Source: Asaia bogorensis
GTDB lineage: Bacteria > Pseudomonadota > Alphaproteobacteria > Acetobacterales > Acetobacteraceae
Direction of reading: 5' to 3'
Length of the DNA: 60,956 bases
Assembly (NCBI RefSeq): GCF_900465345.1
Contig: NZ_UEGO01000016.1
Location: 1-60,956, forward strand
Under the pieces are notes generated by a model. It had not been told where the DNA came from. It did no database searches and saw only the letters and a program-made list of their open reading frames with translations. Positions 43,313-52,086 of this stretch are shown here, piece after piece (the first letter of the stretch is position 1; every line of letters begins with the position of its first letter). The position numbers and the translations under genes were made by a program.

Positions 43313-44716
43313 TCAGACGATGTCCGAAAATCCTGCCGCAGGCCTGTAATCGAGCACGGACCGCAGGTTAATGAGAGAGTCTCTCAATCCGGACAGGTCA
43401 GGCGCGCTGCCAAGTGCAATTCGCACGGCCGGGGGAGAATGACCCGTAACAGCGAAGACCGAACTGGAAACCAGCGCGAGCCCCTGCCGCCGGGCAAAGG
43501 CGACAAAATCCGCATTGGTCCACCATTCGGGTAATGGCAGCCAGACATGCGGGCTGGGCGAACGGTCCTGAAGATGATGTCCCATGACCTGCCTGAGTAC
43601 CTGATGCCGCTGAGTAAGCTCCTCCCGGATGTTACGCAGGCAGGTCATGGCGAGACCTGATTCGATCCAGCGCGACACAAGCGCGTCGAGTAAGCCGGCC
43701 TTGGCCTGACAGATCGCCCTCACACCGGAAGTGATGCGCCGCGTCATCTCGGCTCCTGGCAAGACGATATAAGCCGTGCGCAAACCGGGGCTGAGTACTT
43801 TGGACAAGGTGGCGACATAGATGACACGCGTCGGATCGAGCATCGCCAGCGTCGGTGGGGGCGCCTTGAGGAGGAGACTATAGGGATCGTCCTCGACAAT
43901 CTGCACCTGATAACGTCTAGCGATGCCAAGTATGGCCTCACGCCGGGCGACTGACCATGTGGCAGTGGTCGGATTGTGCAGGGTCGGGGTGCAATAAAGA
44001 ACCCGGGGCCTGTGCTGCGCGCAGAGTTCCTCCAGCGCCTCGGGGTTCATGCCCTCCTCATCATGATCGACCCCAAGCAGCACATAGCCAAACTGGGCGG
44101 CAATCGACCTCATGCCCGGATAGGTCAGATAATCCGTGACAATCGCCTCACCCGGCCTGACGAGGGAACTCATGATGGCCGACAGCGCAACCTGGGCGCC
44201 CGGCACAATCAGCAATTCACCTGCCCGCCTGCGCCCCAGAACAGGGGCCAGCCAGTTGATTCCAAGCTGGCGATCCTGCTGCGTTCCGCCAGTCACGCGG
44301 TACGACATCAGGGACTGCACATCCTGATGGCGAAATATGGAGGCGATTTCGCCCTGTATCATGGCCTGTAGTGACGGGTCGCGGGGAAGAGGCGGTGAGT
44401 TCATGGTGAGATCGATCACGCTGGCGCCGGTCTGACGCCACGAACCATCGCCTGCGTTGATCCTGACGAATGTACCGCGTCCGACCGTTGCATCGAGCAG
44501 GCCGCGCTTTTGCGCCTCACCAATGGCGCGGGTCACCGTGCTGAGATTGGTGCCAAGTCGGGCAGCCATCTCGCGCTGAGGGGGGAGTCTCTCACCCTCC
44601 TGCAAATCCCCCTTGCGGATCGCATGGGCAATACATTCGACCATGACGAGATAGAGCGCACCCGTCGCCCGGCTGAGCGCTGCTTTCCATTCATCGAGAT
44701 AAGCTTCGCCTGCCAT
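43313..44716 (-). CDS. MocR-family (GntR plus aminotransferase) transcriptional regulator
   Basis: A 467-residue PLP-dependent regulator. The N-terminal GntR winged helix is LQEGERLPPQREMAARLGTNLSTVTRAIGEAQKRGLL (about 37-73); the C-terminal class-I aminotransferase-like domain has the cofactor Lys in ATLSKVLSPGLRTAYIV and CTPTLHNPTTATWS. It is divergent from the organosulfur operon, 283 bases apart, and is its most likely regulator. This is unusual, because sulfur-scavenging operons are more often under CysB/Cbl or sigma-54 control. Confidence 0.88.
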   Translation of the reverse strand: MAGEAYLDEWKAALSRATGALYLVMVECIAHAIRKGDLQEGERLPPQREMAARLGTNLSTVTRAIGEAQKRGLLDATVGRGTFVRINAGDGSWRQTGASVIDLTMNSPPLPRDPSLQAMIQGEIASIFRHQDVQSLMSYRVTGGTQQDRQLGINWLAPVLGRRRAGELLIVPGAQVALSAIMSSLVRPGEAIVTDYLTYPGMRSIAAQFGYVLLGVDHDEEGMNPEALEELCAQHRPRVLYCTPTLHNPTTATWSVARREAILGIARRYQVQIVEDDPYSLLLKAPPPTLAMLDPTRVIYVATLSKVLSPGLRTAYIVLPGAEMTRRITSGVRAICQAKAGLLDALVSRWIESGLAMTCLRNIREELTQRHQVLRQVMGHHLQDRSPSPHVWLPLPEWWTNADFVAFARRQGLALVSSSVFAVTGHSPPAVRIALGSAPDLSGLRDSLINLRSVLDYRPAAGFSDIV

Positions 44717-44854
44717 TTACCACCCCTGCCCCGCTATTCGCCATGCTGCATCAACTGGACCCGTTTCTACCCCTCACGCGACAGCGCAGGAAGAGCCGAC
44801 AGGTGCATGGAACGGGTCAGCCAGACTCGGCAGGACGCCTGACCGTCGGCTGTG

Positions 44855-44944
44855 TATTATAACGATATATAATAGTGATTAACGCATTTAACGTGATTCA
44901 CCGTTGACAAAAAATATCATTCCATTCTGTTATGTCGATATAAC
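44855..44944 (+). promoter_or_regulatory. Promoter and operator candidates of the organosulfur operon
   Basis: TTGACA (44904-44909) is followed after 18 bases by TGTTAT (44928-44933), a plausible sigma-70 promoter aimed at the gene starting at 45000. The near-perfect 16-bp palindrome GTTATGTCGATATAAC (44929-44944) overlaps the -10, and the inverted pair TATTATA / TATAATA (44855-44861, 44868-44874) lies upstream. These are candidate sites for the divergent MocR protein or a sulfur regulator. Confidence 0.55.
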
Positions 44945-44999
44945 AACTATTTTCGGTTGTTGAATTCAAGAAATTCAGTCCTGACGTAGGGATTTTGTC

Positions 45000-46193
45000 A
45001 TGATTTTCACAGAAGTTTTTCGCGTTATTGCTCGAGATGCTGCGCAGCACGACTGTGAAAGAGCCCCTGCGCACGACGCTGTTGCCACTCTGGCTCAGGC
45101 CGGATTTGGTCGGTTGCGTCTGGACAAGGCGGCAGGCGGGGCAGGTTTGAGCCTGTCTCAAAGCTTCAGGGTCCTGCGTGACCTCGCCAGCGCGGACTCC
45201 AATATTCCACAGATTTTCCGGGCGCATTTTGCCTTTGTTGAAACACTGCGCGCCGGATTGCCGGATGCCGAACGGTGGCGCGGCCTGATACGCGAAAACC
45301 GGGTTCTGGGCGCGGCCATGGCCGAGCGCAACAACGAGACGAGCGTCACCACCCAGGTTACCGAGGCCCATGAAGGACTGCGGCTGAACGGACGCAAATA
45401 CTACTCGACCGGAACGCTCTATGCTGACTGGATTATTGTCTGGGCGGCTTTCGGTAACGACAGGGTGCGCGTGCTCGTGCCTGCAGACGCCCCCGGCGTT
45501 ACCCGACTGGACGACTGGGACGGGTTTGGCCAACGCCTGACCGGCAGCGGCACCACGATTTTCGAGCAGGTTCCGCTGCAGCCCTGGCAGATTGTGGAAC
45601 GCTCACCATCTGACGCCCCGCCGAGCCAGCCTTTCCTTGGGGCATATTACCAGCAATTCCACAACACGACCCTCGCAGGCATCGCCCAGGCCGTGCTGCG
45701 CGATGCGCTGGATTTTGTCCGCCCGCGCGAGAGGGTATTCGGCGTACCGGGTAAGGTGATCCAGAGAAACGATCCAATCGTGCAGAGCGTCGTGGGGCGT
45801 CTGTCTTCTCTTGCCTTCTCGACTGCTGTGCTTGCCGATCGCGGGGCACAGGCGCTTGAGGAGATCGAGCCGCTCTTCCTTGCGGGCCAGCATGACGACG
45901 ATGCCATCGAAAAGGCCCAGGAGGAAATCTTCAAGGCGCAGCAGATCATCGCGCAGCAGACGCTGGAAGCTGCCACGACCCTGTTCGAGGTTGGCGGTGC
46001 TTCGGCCACTTCCGAAACACGGCGTCTCGATCGGCATTGGCGCAATGCCCGCACGCTGGCCTCGCATAATCCCGCCGCACAGCGTCAGCGCGAACTGGGC
46101 GATGTGGCGCTCAACGGCACCAGATTATGGACGCCCTATCGCGACGGGCTGCGCCGCCTTGCAGCAGACAAAAACCGGGAGAACGCAGCATGA
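45000..46193 (+). CDS. Acyl-CoA dehydrogenase-fold flavin monooxygenase (DszC/SfnB-like)
   Basis: A 397-residue protein of the DszC/SfnB branch of the acyl-CoA dehydrogenase fold, which use reduced flavin and oxygen to oxidise organic sulfides, sulfones or similar compounds. Visible: helical N-domain GRLRLDKAAGGAGLSLSQSFRVLRDLASADSN, beta-domain LRLNGRKYYSTGTLYADWIIVWA, C-domain LFEVGGASATSETRRLDRHWRNARTLASHNP, typical of the group. No catalytic Glu of true dehydrogenases is apparent. First gene of the operon; the next ATG overlaps its stop (ATGA). Confidence 0.8.
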   Translation: MIFTEVFRVIARDAAQHDCERAPAHDAVATLAQAGFGRLRLDKAAGGAGLSLSQSFRVLRDLASADSNIPQIFRAHFAFVETLRAGLPDAERWRGLIRENRVLGAAMAERNNETSVTTQVTEAHEGLRLNGRKYYSTGTLYADWIIVWAAFGNDRVRVLVPADAPGVTRLDDWDGFGQRLTGSGTTIFEQVPLQPWQIVERSPSDAPPSQPFLGAYYQQFHNTTLAGIAQAVLRDALDFVRPRERVFGVPGKVIQRNDPIVQSVVGRLSSLAFSTAVLADRGAQALEEIEPLFLAGQHDDDAIEKAQEEIFKAQQIIAQQTLEAATTLFEVGGASATSETRRLDRHWRNARTLASHNPAAQRQRELGDVALNGTRLWTPYRDGLRRLAADKNRENAA

Positions 46194-47731
46194 GCCCTGC
46201 ACCTCACCCCGATCGGCAGGGCGCGGTACCGTCCGGCAAATGCAAGACCCTTCACGTCAATCTGTTCGAAATGGCCTGCGTCAGTCACATCGTCCACGGC
46301 ATGTGGCGCGAGGAAGGCAACCAGCGCCATCGTTTCGGCGAGATGGCGTTCTGGCTTGAGACAGCCCGCAAGGCCGAGGCTGCGGGGATGGATGCCATCT
46401 TTCTGGCGGACGTGATCGGCATTTATGACCGGTTTGGCGGGCTCGATGCGTCATTGCGTCTTGGTTTGCAGATTCCGAATCTCGATCCGCTTTCGCTCAT
46501 CCCGGCAATGGCCGCCGTTACCACCACGCTCGGCTTTGCCGCGACATTTTCCACCACCTACGAACCACCTTTTGCCTTTGCGCGGCGCATGAGCACGCTC
46601 GACCTGCTCACGAATGGCCGCGTGGGCTGGAACGTCGTCACCTCCTACCTGCCCAACGCCGCACGCAATTTCGGCCTGGATGGCGAGCTGGAACATGACA
46701 GCCGCTACGACCGCGCCGATGAATATCTCGAAGTGCTCTACAAGCTTTGGGAAGGCAGCTGGGAGGAGGAGGCTGTCATTGCGGATCGCGAAGGTGATCG
46801 CTTCAGCGATCCCGGTCGTGTGCGCCACATCAATCATGACGGCACGCATTTCCGTGTCGAGGGGCCGCATCTTGTGCAGCCCACACCGCAGCGCACACCG
46901 GTTCTGTTTCAGGCCACCGGCTCGCCACGCGGGCTGAAAACGGCATCACGCCATGCCGAGGCCGTATTCATTGGCGGTCGCACACAGGATGAGGTGCGCA
47001 ACCATATCGCCCGCACCCGCGCAGCGGCCGCAGCAGAGGGGCGCGATCCCTTAGAGCTGAAATTCTATGTGATGGCCGGTCTCATTGCAGGCCGCACAAC
47101 CGAAGAAGCCGAGGCCAAACTGGCGCGCTACCGGGCTCTGTATTCCGTGGAGGGCGCACTGGTCCATGCTCAGGCTGAAATCGACCTGCGGCAGTTCGAC
47201 CCGGCGCTCACCATCGGTCAGGCCCTTTCTCAAAGCGGGCGTGAGTTGGGCAATATGGGGCGTCGCTTTGGTGCCGATCAGACAGTTGGCGCGGCGCTCG
47301 CGCAGATCGCAAGCTTTGACGAGGGGCGCTTTTTCATCGCCGGCACGCCAGAGCAGATTGCCGATGCCATCGAGACCTGGCTCGATGAGGACGGCATCGA
47401 TGGCATCAATCTGCGGCAATATCACAGCCACGAAACGCTGGACGATTACGCCACCCTGATCGCGCCCGAATTGCGCCGCCGCGGAAGGCTGCCGCCTGCC
47501 CCGACAGAGGGTGAAACGCTGCGCCATCGCCTGACAGGGCGTGACCGCCTGCCCGACACCCATCCCGCCGCCGCCTATCGCAAGCCCCCGGCCTTCTGGG
47601 CCACCCCGCCAGCGCCCGACGCACATCCCATCAGCCCGTCCCAGCCAGCTCGGCGCACGCCAGAATCCGCATCGGGACCACAGACCAGTCCACGGCAAGA
47701 GACCGTGCAGAAAGAAAGCGCCCTGCCATGA
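46190..47731 (+). CDS. FMNH2-dependent monooxygenase (NtaA/SnaA/DszA family)
   Basis: A 513-residue luciferase-like monooxygenase. Family phrases: [90 protein letters not shown] and [24 protein letters not shown]. The last 50 residues are a Pro-rich tail. Such enzymes need a separate flavin reductase, and none is encoded in this operon. The start at 46190 overlaps the preceding stop; the longer frame is not family-like. The 3' end overlaps the SsuD-like gene by 4 bases. Confidence 0.87.
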   Translation: MSPAPHPDRQGAVPSGKCKTLHVNLFEMACVSHIVHGMWREEGNQRHRFGEMAFWLETARKAEAAGMDAIFLADVIGIYDRFGGLDASLRLGLQIPNLDPLSLIPAMAAVTTTLGFAATFSTTYEPPFAFARRMSTLDLLTNGRVGWNVVTSYLPNAARNFGLDGELEHDSRYDRADEYLEVLYKLWEGSWEEEAVIADREGDRFSDPGRVRHINHDGTHFRVEGPHLVQPTPQRTPVLFQATGSPRGLKTASRHAEAVFIGGRTQDEVRNHIARTRAAAAAEGRDPLELKFYVMAGLIAGRTTEEAEAKLARYRALYSVEGALVHAQAEIDLRQFDPALTIGQALSQSGRELGNMGRRFGADQTVGAALAQIASFDEGRFFIAGTPEQIADAIETWLDEDGIDGINLRQYHSHETLDDYATLIAPELRRRGRLPPAPTEGETLRHRLTGRDRLPDTHPAAAYRKPPAFWATPPAPDAHPISPSQPARRTPESASGPQTSPRQETVQKESALP

Positions 47732-48975
47732 CCCGCCCCCCTTTCTCCCTCCCGTTCGCACCGGCAGACAGCACCTCTTTCGGGGGGCGTTCAGGCGATG
47801 GTGGTGCAGCCCACACGACCCCGGACAAGATCAACGTCCTGTGGTTCCTCCCCACGCATGGTGACAGCCGTTATCTTGGCACCAGCGAGGGCGGTCGTGC
47901 GGTCGATCTGCCCTATTTGCAACAGATTGCCCGCGCTGCTGATTCGCTGGGTTATTATGGCGTGCTTCTGCCCACCGGGCGCAGCTGCGAGGATTCCTGG
48001 GTTGTTGCCTCCGCGCTGGTCACCTCGACCGAGCGTCTGAAATTCCTTGTGGCTGTGCGTCCGGGGCTTCAGTCACCCACGCTCGCCGCACGCATGACCT
48101 CAACGCTCGACCGCCTGTCCGGGGGGCGTCTGCTGATCAACGTCGTAACAGGGGGTGACCCGCGCGAGAATGGCGGCGATGGGCTGTTTCACGACCATGC
48201 CACGCGCTACGCCATTACCGACGAATTTCTGGATATCTATTCGCGCCTGCTGCGTGGCGAGACGATCGCCCATGAAGGGCCGCATTTCCGCATCGAGGAT
48301 GGTCGGCTGCTCTTTCCGCCCCATCAGGAAAACGGCCCGCCGCTCTATTTCGGCGGCTCTTCCGATGTCGGGATCGATATTGCGGCAAGACGGGTACAGA
48401 AATACCTGACCTGGGGCGAGCCGCCCGCCCTTGTGCGCGAGAAGATCGCCCGTGTGCGCGAGGCTGCTGCGAAAGCGGGTCGCGAGGTCAGCTTTGGCAT
48501 ACGCTTTCACGTCATTGCCCGCGAAACGACGGCAGAGGCCTGGGCAGAGGCAGACCGGCTGATTTCGAAACTCGATGATGCCACCATTGCCGAGGCGCAA
48601 TCTGTTTTTTCGCGGCTTGATTCCGTGGGACAGTCACGCATGAGCGCCCTGCATGGCGGCCGGCGTGACAAGCTTGAGATCAGCCCGAACCTCTGGGCCG
48701 GTGTCGGGCTGGTTCGCGGCGGCGCGGGAACGGCGCTCGTTGGCGATCCGGCCACCATTGCCGAGCGTATGGACGAATACCGTCGCGCAGGGTGCGACAG
48801 CTTCATTCTTTCGGGTTATCCGCATCTGGAGGAAGCCTATCGCTTCGGTGAACTTGTGCTGCCGCTCCTGCCAACCGCCCATCCCGTGCGTACGAAGCAG
48901 GCCAGCAGCAATATGGGCCCGTTTGGCGAAACCATTGCCGGAAGCCACAGGCCCGGACGGGTCGCGGCGTCATAA
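47728..48975 (+). CDS. ssuD: Alkanesulfonate monooxygenase (SsuD family)
   Basis: A 415-residue FMNH2-dependent monooxygenase that releases sulfite from alkanesulfonates. Family features: [94 protein letters not shown] and [47 protein letters not shown] 30-residue N-terminal extension precedes the core. Coupled to both neighbours. The sulfite produced would enter cysteine synthesis. Confidence 0.9.
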   Translation: MTRPPFSLPFAPADSTSFGGRSGDGGAAHTTPDKINVLWFLPTHGDSRYLGTSEGGRAVDLPYLQQIARAADSLGYYGVLLPTGRSCEDSWVVASALVTSTERLKFLVAVRPGLQSPTLAARMTSTLDRLSGGRLLINVVTGGDPRENGGDGLFHDHATRYAITDEFLDIYSRLLRGETIAHEGPHFRIEDGRLLFPPHQENGPPLYFGGSSDVGIDIAARRVQKYLTWGEPPALVREKIARVREAAAKAGREVSFGIRFHVIARETTAEAWAEADRLISKLDDATIAEAQSVFSRLDSVGQSRMSALHGGRRDKLEISPNLWAGVGLVRGGAGTALVGDPATIAERMDEYRRAGCDSFILSGYPHLEEAYRFGELVLPLLPTAHPVRTKQASSNMGPFGETIAGSHRPGRVAAS

Positions 48976-50408
48976 TGGGCAGCGCATCCCCCTCCTACCC
49001 GGTCGCCATTATTGGCGGCGGCGCCTCAGGTGCGATGGTGGCCTATCACCTGCTCCGGCTGCGCCCTGACCTCGCCGCCGGCCAGGTGGCGATTATCGAG
49101 CCGCGTGCCCAGCTTGGCGCGGGGCTCGCTTATGGCACGCAGGACCCGCAGCGCCGGATTAATGTGCCCGCGTCGCGCATGAGTCTCGATACCAGCGTGC
49201 CGGGAGATTTCCGCGCATGGCTCGATCTCGATGCCCTGTCCGCCACCGATCCTGACGCCTTTCTACCCTCTGGCGATCTCTACCCCTCACGGGCGCAGTT
49301 TGGCCGTTATGTCGCGGCACGCCTTGCCCCCGAGATCACTTCGGGGCGGTTGCGGCATATCCGCGCCGAGGCGCTCGATATCACGCGCGACAGGCTTTGG
49401 CGTATCGCTCTCAGCGATGGGCCGCCCATTCTGGCGGAACGGCTTGTCATCGCCCTGACCCATCCCTCACCCGCCCTGCCGGTGCCACTCAGGGCACTCG
49501 CCCACGACCGACGCGTGATTGCCAACCCGTGGCGTGACGACGCGCTGTCGCGCATCGGGGTGCAGGATCGCGTGGCCATTATCGGAACGGGCCTTACCAT
49601 GGCCGATGTCGTGGCCAGCCTGACCGCACGCGGCCATCAAGGACCCATCGTCGCCTTCTCGCGGCGTGGGCTACGACCGCGCGCTCATGCTGCCGAGGCC
49701 TCGGCGCTCTCTGAACTTCTCCCCATTGCGCCGGCCCCGACCGCAAGGGGCCTGCTGCGCCATGTGCGACAGGCACTACGCGATCATGCCGATCTGTCAT
49801 GGCACGAAGTGATTGATGCCGCGCGCAAGCAAGGATTTGTTCTGTGGTCGGCACTTTCTCTTCCAGAGCGTCGACGACTGATACGTCACCTGCGCCCCTT
49901 CTGGGATGTGCATCGCTTCCGCATTGCCCCGCAGATCGACACCATCCTCACACAGCGTCTGGCCGATAAAACGCTCAGCCTGCGTGCTGCACGCCTCGTG
50001 AGTGCAGAAATTTCGGAAGGTGGTGTGCGCCTGCGCATCCAGCCCCGGGACGGAACAAAGCTGGGGGAGCCCTCCTTTCCCCTTGTGGTGGATCACGTGA
50101 TCAATACTACCGGCCCCGACCATGCAAGCATTGTCGCACACATGCCTGTGCTGCGCTCGCTCGCAGCACAGGGTGCCCTTGCCCCGGACCCGACTGGCCT
50201 TGGACTGCACACCAGCCTTGATCATCACGCGCTGTCTGATGGCCACAAGGTGGACTCTGTCTTTATTGCGGGACCGTTGTCACGCGGCACGTTCGGCGAA
50301 TTGATGGGCCTGCCCGAAGTGACCGAAAACGCGCAAGCGGTGGCCCGCCATCTCGCAGCCCTCCTCTCTCCTGCAACGCAACGTCTGCCCGATGAGGTCC
50401 GATCATGA
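48975..50408 (+). CDS. FAD-NAD(P)-binding oxidoreductase (YdhS-like)
   Basis: A 477-residue flavoprotein with an N-terminal Rossmann motif VAIIGGGASGAMVAYHLL (10-27), the FAD-NAD(P)-binding family segment AQLGAGLAYGTQDPQRRINVPASRMSL, and a second dinucleotide site VAIIGTGLTMADVVASL (about 195-211). Its start overlaps the SsuD stop (TAATG) and its end overlaps the MFS start. In organosulfur operons this is not a standard partner; it might oxidise an intermediate or, more speculatively, supply reduced flavin. Confidence 0.8.
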   Translation: MGSASPSYPVAIIGGGASGAMVAYHLLRLRPDLAAGQVAIIEPRAQLGAGLAYGTQDPQRRINVPASRMSLDTSVPGDFRAWLDLDALSATDPDAFLPSGDLYPSRAQFGRYVAARLAPEITSGRLRHIRAEALDITRDRLWRIALSDGPPILAERLVIALTHPSPALPVPLRALAHDRRVIANPWRDDALSRIGVQDRVAIIGTGLTMADVVASLTARGHQGPIVAFSRRGLRPRAHAAEASALSELLPIAPAPTARGLLRHVRQALRDHADLSWHEVIDAARKQGFVLWSALSLPERRRLIRHLRPFWDVHRFRIAPQIDTILTQRLADKTLSLRAARLVSAEISEGGVRLRIQPRDGTKLGEPSFPLVVDHVINTTGPDHASIVAHMPVLRSLAAQGALAPDPTGLGLHTSLDHHALSDGHKVDSVFIAGPLSRGTFGELMGLPEVTENAQAVARHLAALLSPATQRLPDEVRS

Positions 50409-51892
50409 GTGCCGCCCCCTCTCATGCGCCCGAACGCCCGATCATCCGCTCGGCCGATGATATTGCGGCCCTGATCAATCGCGGGCCGAGCGGCAAGGGT
50501 CATGCCAATATCATCGTGCTGTTGGCTTTGGGCGGCGTGTTTCTTGACGCCTATGACCTGACGACCCTCTCCTATGGCATTGGCGATGTGCAGAAGCATT
50601 TCGGCCTGACCGGCTCACAAACCGGGATGGTCGCGGCCGCCATGAGCGCAGGGACGATTATTGGCAGTATCATGGGCGGATGGTTGACCGACCGTATCGG
50701 CCGCTACGCCGTGTTCATGGCCGACATGGCATGCTTCGTTATTGCGGCCCTTGTTGCCGCCGCCGCACCAACCGCGAGCATTCTCATCCTGGCCCGTTTT
50801 GCCATGGGGTTTGGCGTTGGTATGGATCTGCCCGTTGCCATGGCGTTTCTCTCCGAGTTCTCGAAACTCTCAGGCAAGGGAAGCAAGGCCGGGCGAGCTG
50901 CCGCATGGTGCCCGACCTGGTATGCGGCCTCCTCAGCCTGCTTCATACTCGTGTTTGCGCTCAACGCCATTGTGCCCGCCAGCCACCCGGACTGGCTATG
51001 GCGTGCCTCGCTCGGCTTTGGCGCGGTCCCTGCCCTGATCATCATTCTGGTGCGCAGCCGCTACATGAGTGAATCGCCGCTCTGGATTGCCCGCCACGGT
51101 GATCTGGAAAAAGCCGCCGCCATCCTGCGCGCCACACATGGGGTGGACCCAGTTCTGCATATCACGGTAGCGCCGCCGCGCCAGACGCCGCCCAGCCTGT
51201 TTGCCCTGCTGCGCAAACCCCTGCTCAAGCGCACCACGCTTGTCATTGGCATGAAGATCGTGAGCGCCACCTCCTATGCAGCGATTGCCTTTGGTCTGCC
51301 GGGGCTCCTGTCGTCCATGTTGCACCTGCAACGCACCGAAGTGCTGGGTGTGTCGATCCTGCTCAATCTGGTCTTTGCCTTCAGTGGCGGCCTGCTTGGC
51401 GTCAGGCTGACCCGCAGCTTCGGATCGCGACCGATCACACTTGCCGGTTATGCCATGCAGGTGGCGGGCATCCTGTTGCTTGCCCTAACCGGTACGCCGC
51501 ATAGCAGCCTGGGCATCGTGTCGGTGATGAGCGGTTTTGCCCTCTTCCTGTTCGCTCAGGGTTTCGGGCCAGGATGCCAGCAGATGGTCTATCCGACGCT
51601 CAGCTACCCGACCGAATTGCGCGGCACAGGCATTGGCTTCACCAATTTCGTGGCAGGCTTCAGTGGCACACTGAGCATGTGGGCCCTGCCCACGCTCTAT
51701 ACAGCACTCGGTATGCAGATCTTCTGGGTCATCCTGATTGCCCCCTTGTTCGGCATTGCGCTGCACATGGCGCTGCGATGGGAGGTGTTCGGCTATGACG
51801 CCGATGCTGACCCGACCCTGCGTCATGCCCTGTATCGCACACGCGACGAAAACAGGGGGCAGACGCTCTGCCACTCAAACCAGGCCCCCTGA
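50405..51892 (+). CDS. MFS transporter of the organosulfur operon
   Basis: A 495-residue inner-membrane carrier with 12 predicted hydrophobic helices. Signatures: GGVFLDAYDLTTLSYGIGDV in helix 1, GGWLTDRIGRYAVF (loop 2-3, 90-103) and the conserved SYPTELRGTGIGFTNFVAGFSGTL near the C-terminal half. This shape fits the sugar/aromatic-acid branch of MFS. Placed after sulfonate monooxygenase genes, it probably imports the sulfur compound. Start overlaps the upstream stop by 4 bases. Confidence 0.82.
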   Translation: MSAAPSHAPERPIIRSADDIAALINRGPSGKGHANIIVLLALGGVFLDAYDLTTLSYGIGDVQKHFGLTGSQTGMVAAAMSAGTIIGSIMGGWLTDRIGRYAVFMADMACFVIAALVAAAAPTASILILARFAMGFGVGMDLPVAMAFLSEFSKLSGKGSKAGRAAAWCPTWYAASSACFILVFALNAIVPASHPDWLWRASLGFGAVPALIIILVRSRYMSESPLWIARHGDLEKAAAILRATHGVDPVLHITVAPPRQTPPSLFALLRKPLLKRTTLVIGMKIVSATSYAAIAFGLPGLLSSMLHLQRTEVLGVSILLNLVFAFSGGLLGVRLTRSFGSRPITLAGYAMQVAGILLLALTGTPHSSLGIVSVMSGFALFLFAQGFGPGCQQMVYPTLSYPTELRGTGIGFTNFVAGFSGTLSMWALPTLYTALGMQIFWVILIAPLFGIALHMALRWEVFGYDADADPTLRHALYRTRDENRGQTLCHSNQAP

Positions 51893-52086
51893 TCGCTCCC
51901 TCTTTCATCCTCCGGGCATGAAGGGCTTCTCCCTCTGCGCCCGGACGATCCGCGACCAAATTCAACGATTCTAAATGAGTGAAATAATGAACAACGAAAA
52001 TATGCCGTTTATTCCCTCACGCGACCGATGTCCGCCTTCTCGCACGCCCTCCAGTTCATTCATCACCCTCCCCGGATATCGCCCTT
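51893..52086. other. Gap between MFS and TonB-receptor genes
   Basis: No gene is seen. A hairpin CCGGGC...GCCCGG (about 51914-51946, 21-base loop) follows the MFS stop, and an AT-rich stretch at 51958-52005 may hold a promoter for the receptor gene, so the receptor might also be transcribed alone. Confidence 0.35.

Noticed and set aside
44929-44944. Second Zur box at GTTATGTCGATATAAC
   Set aside because: The outer half-sites resemble the Zur site but the centre is GTCGAT and not the TGTTATAACA core, and the flanking genes concern sulfur.
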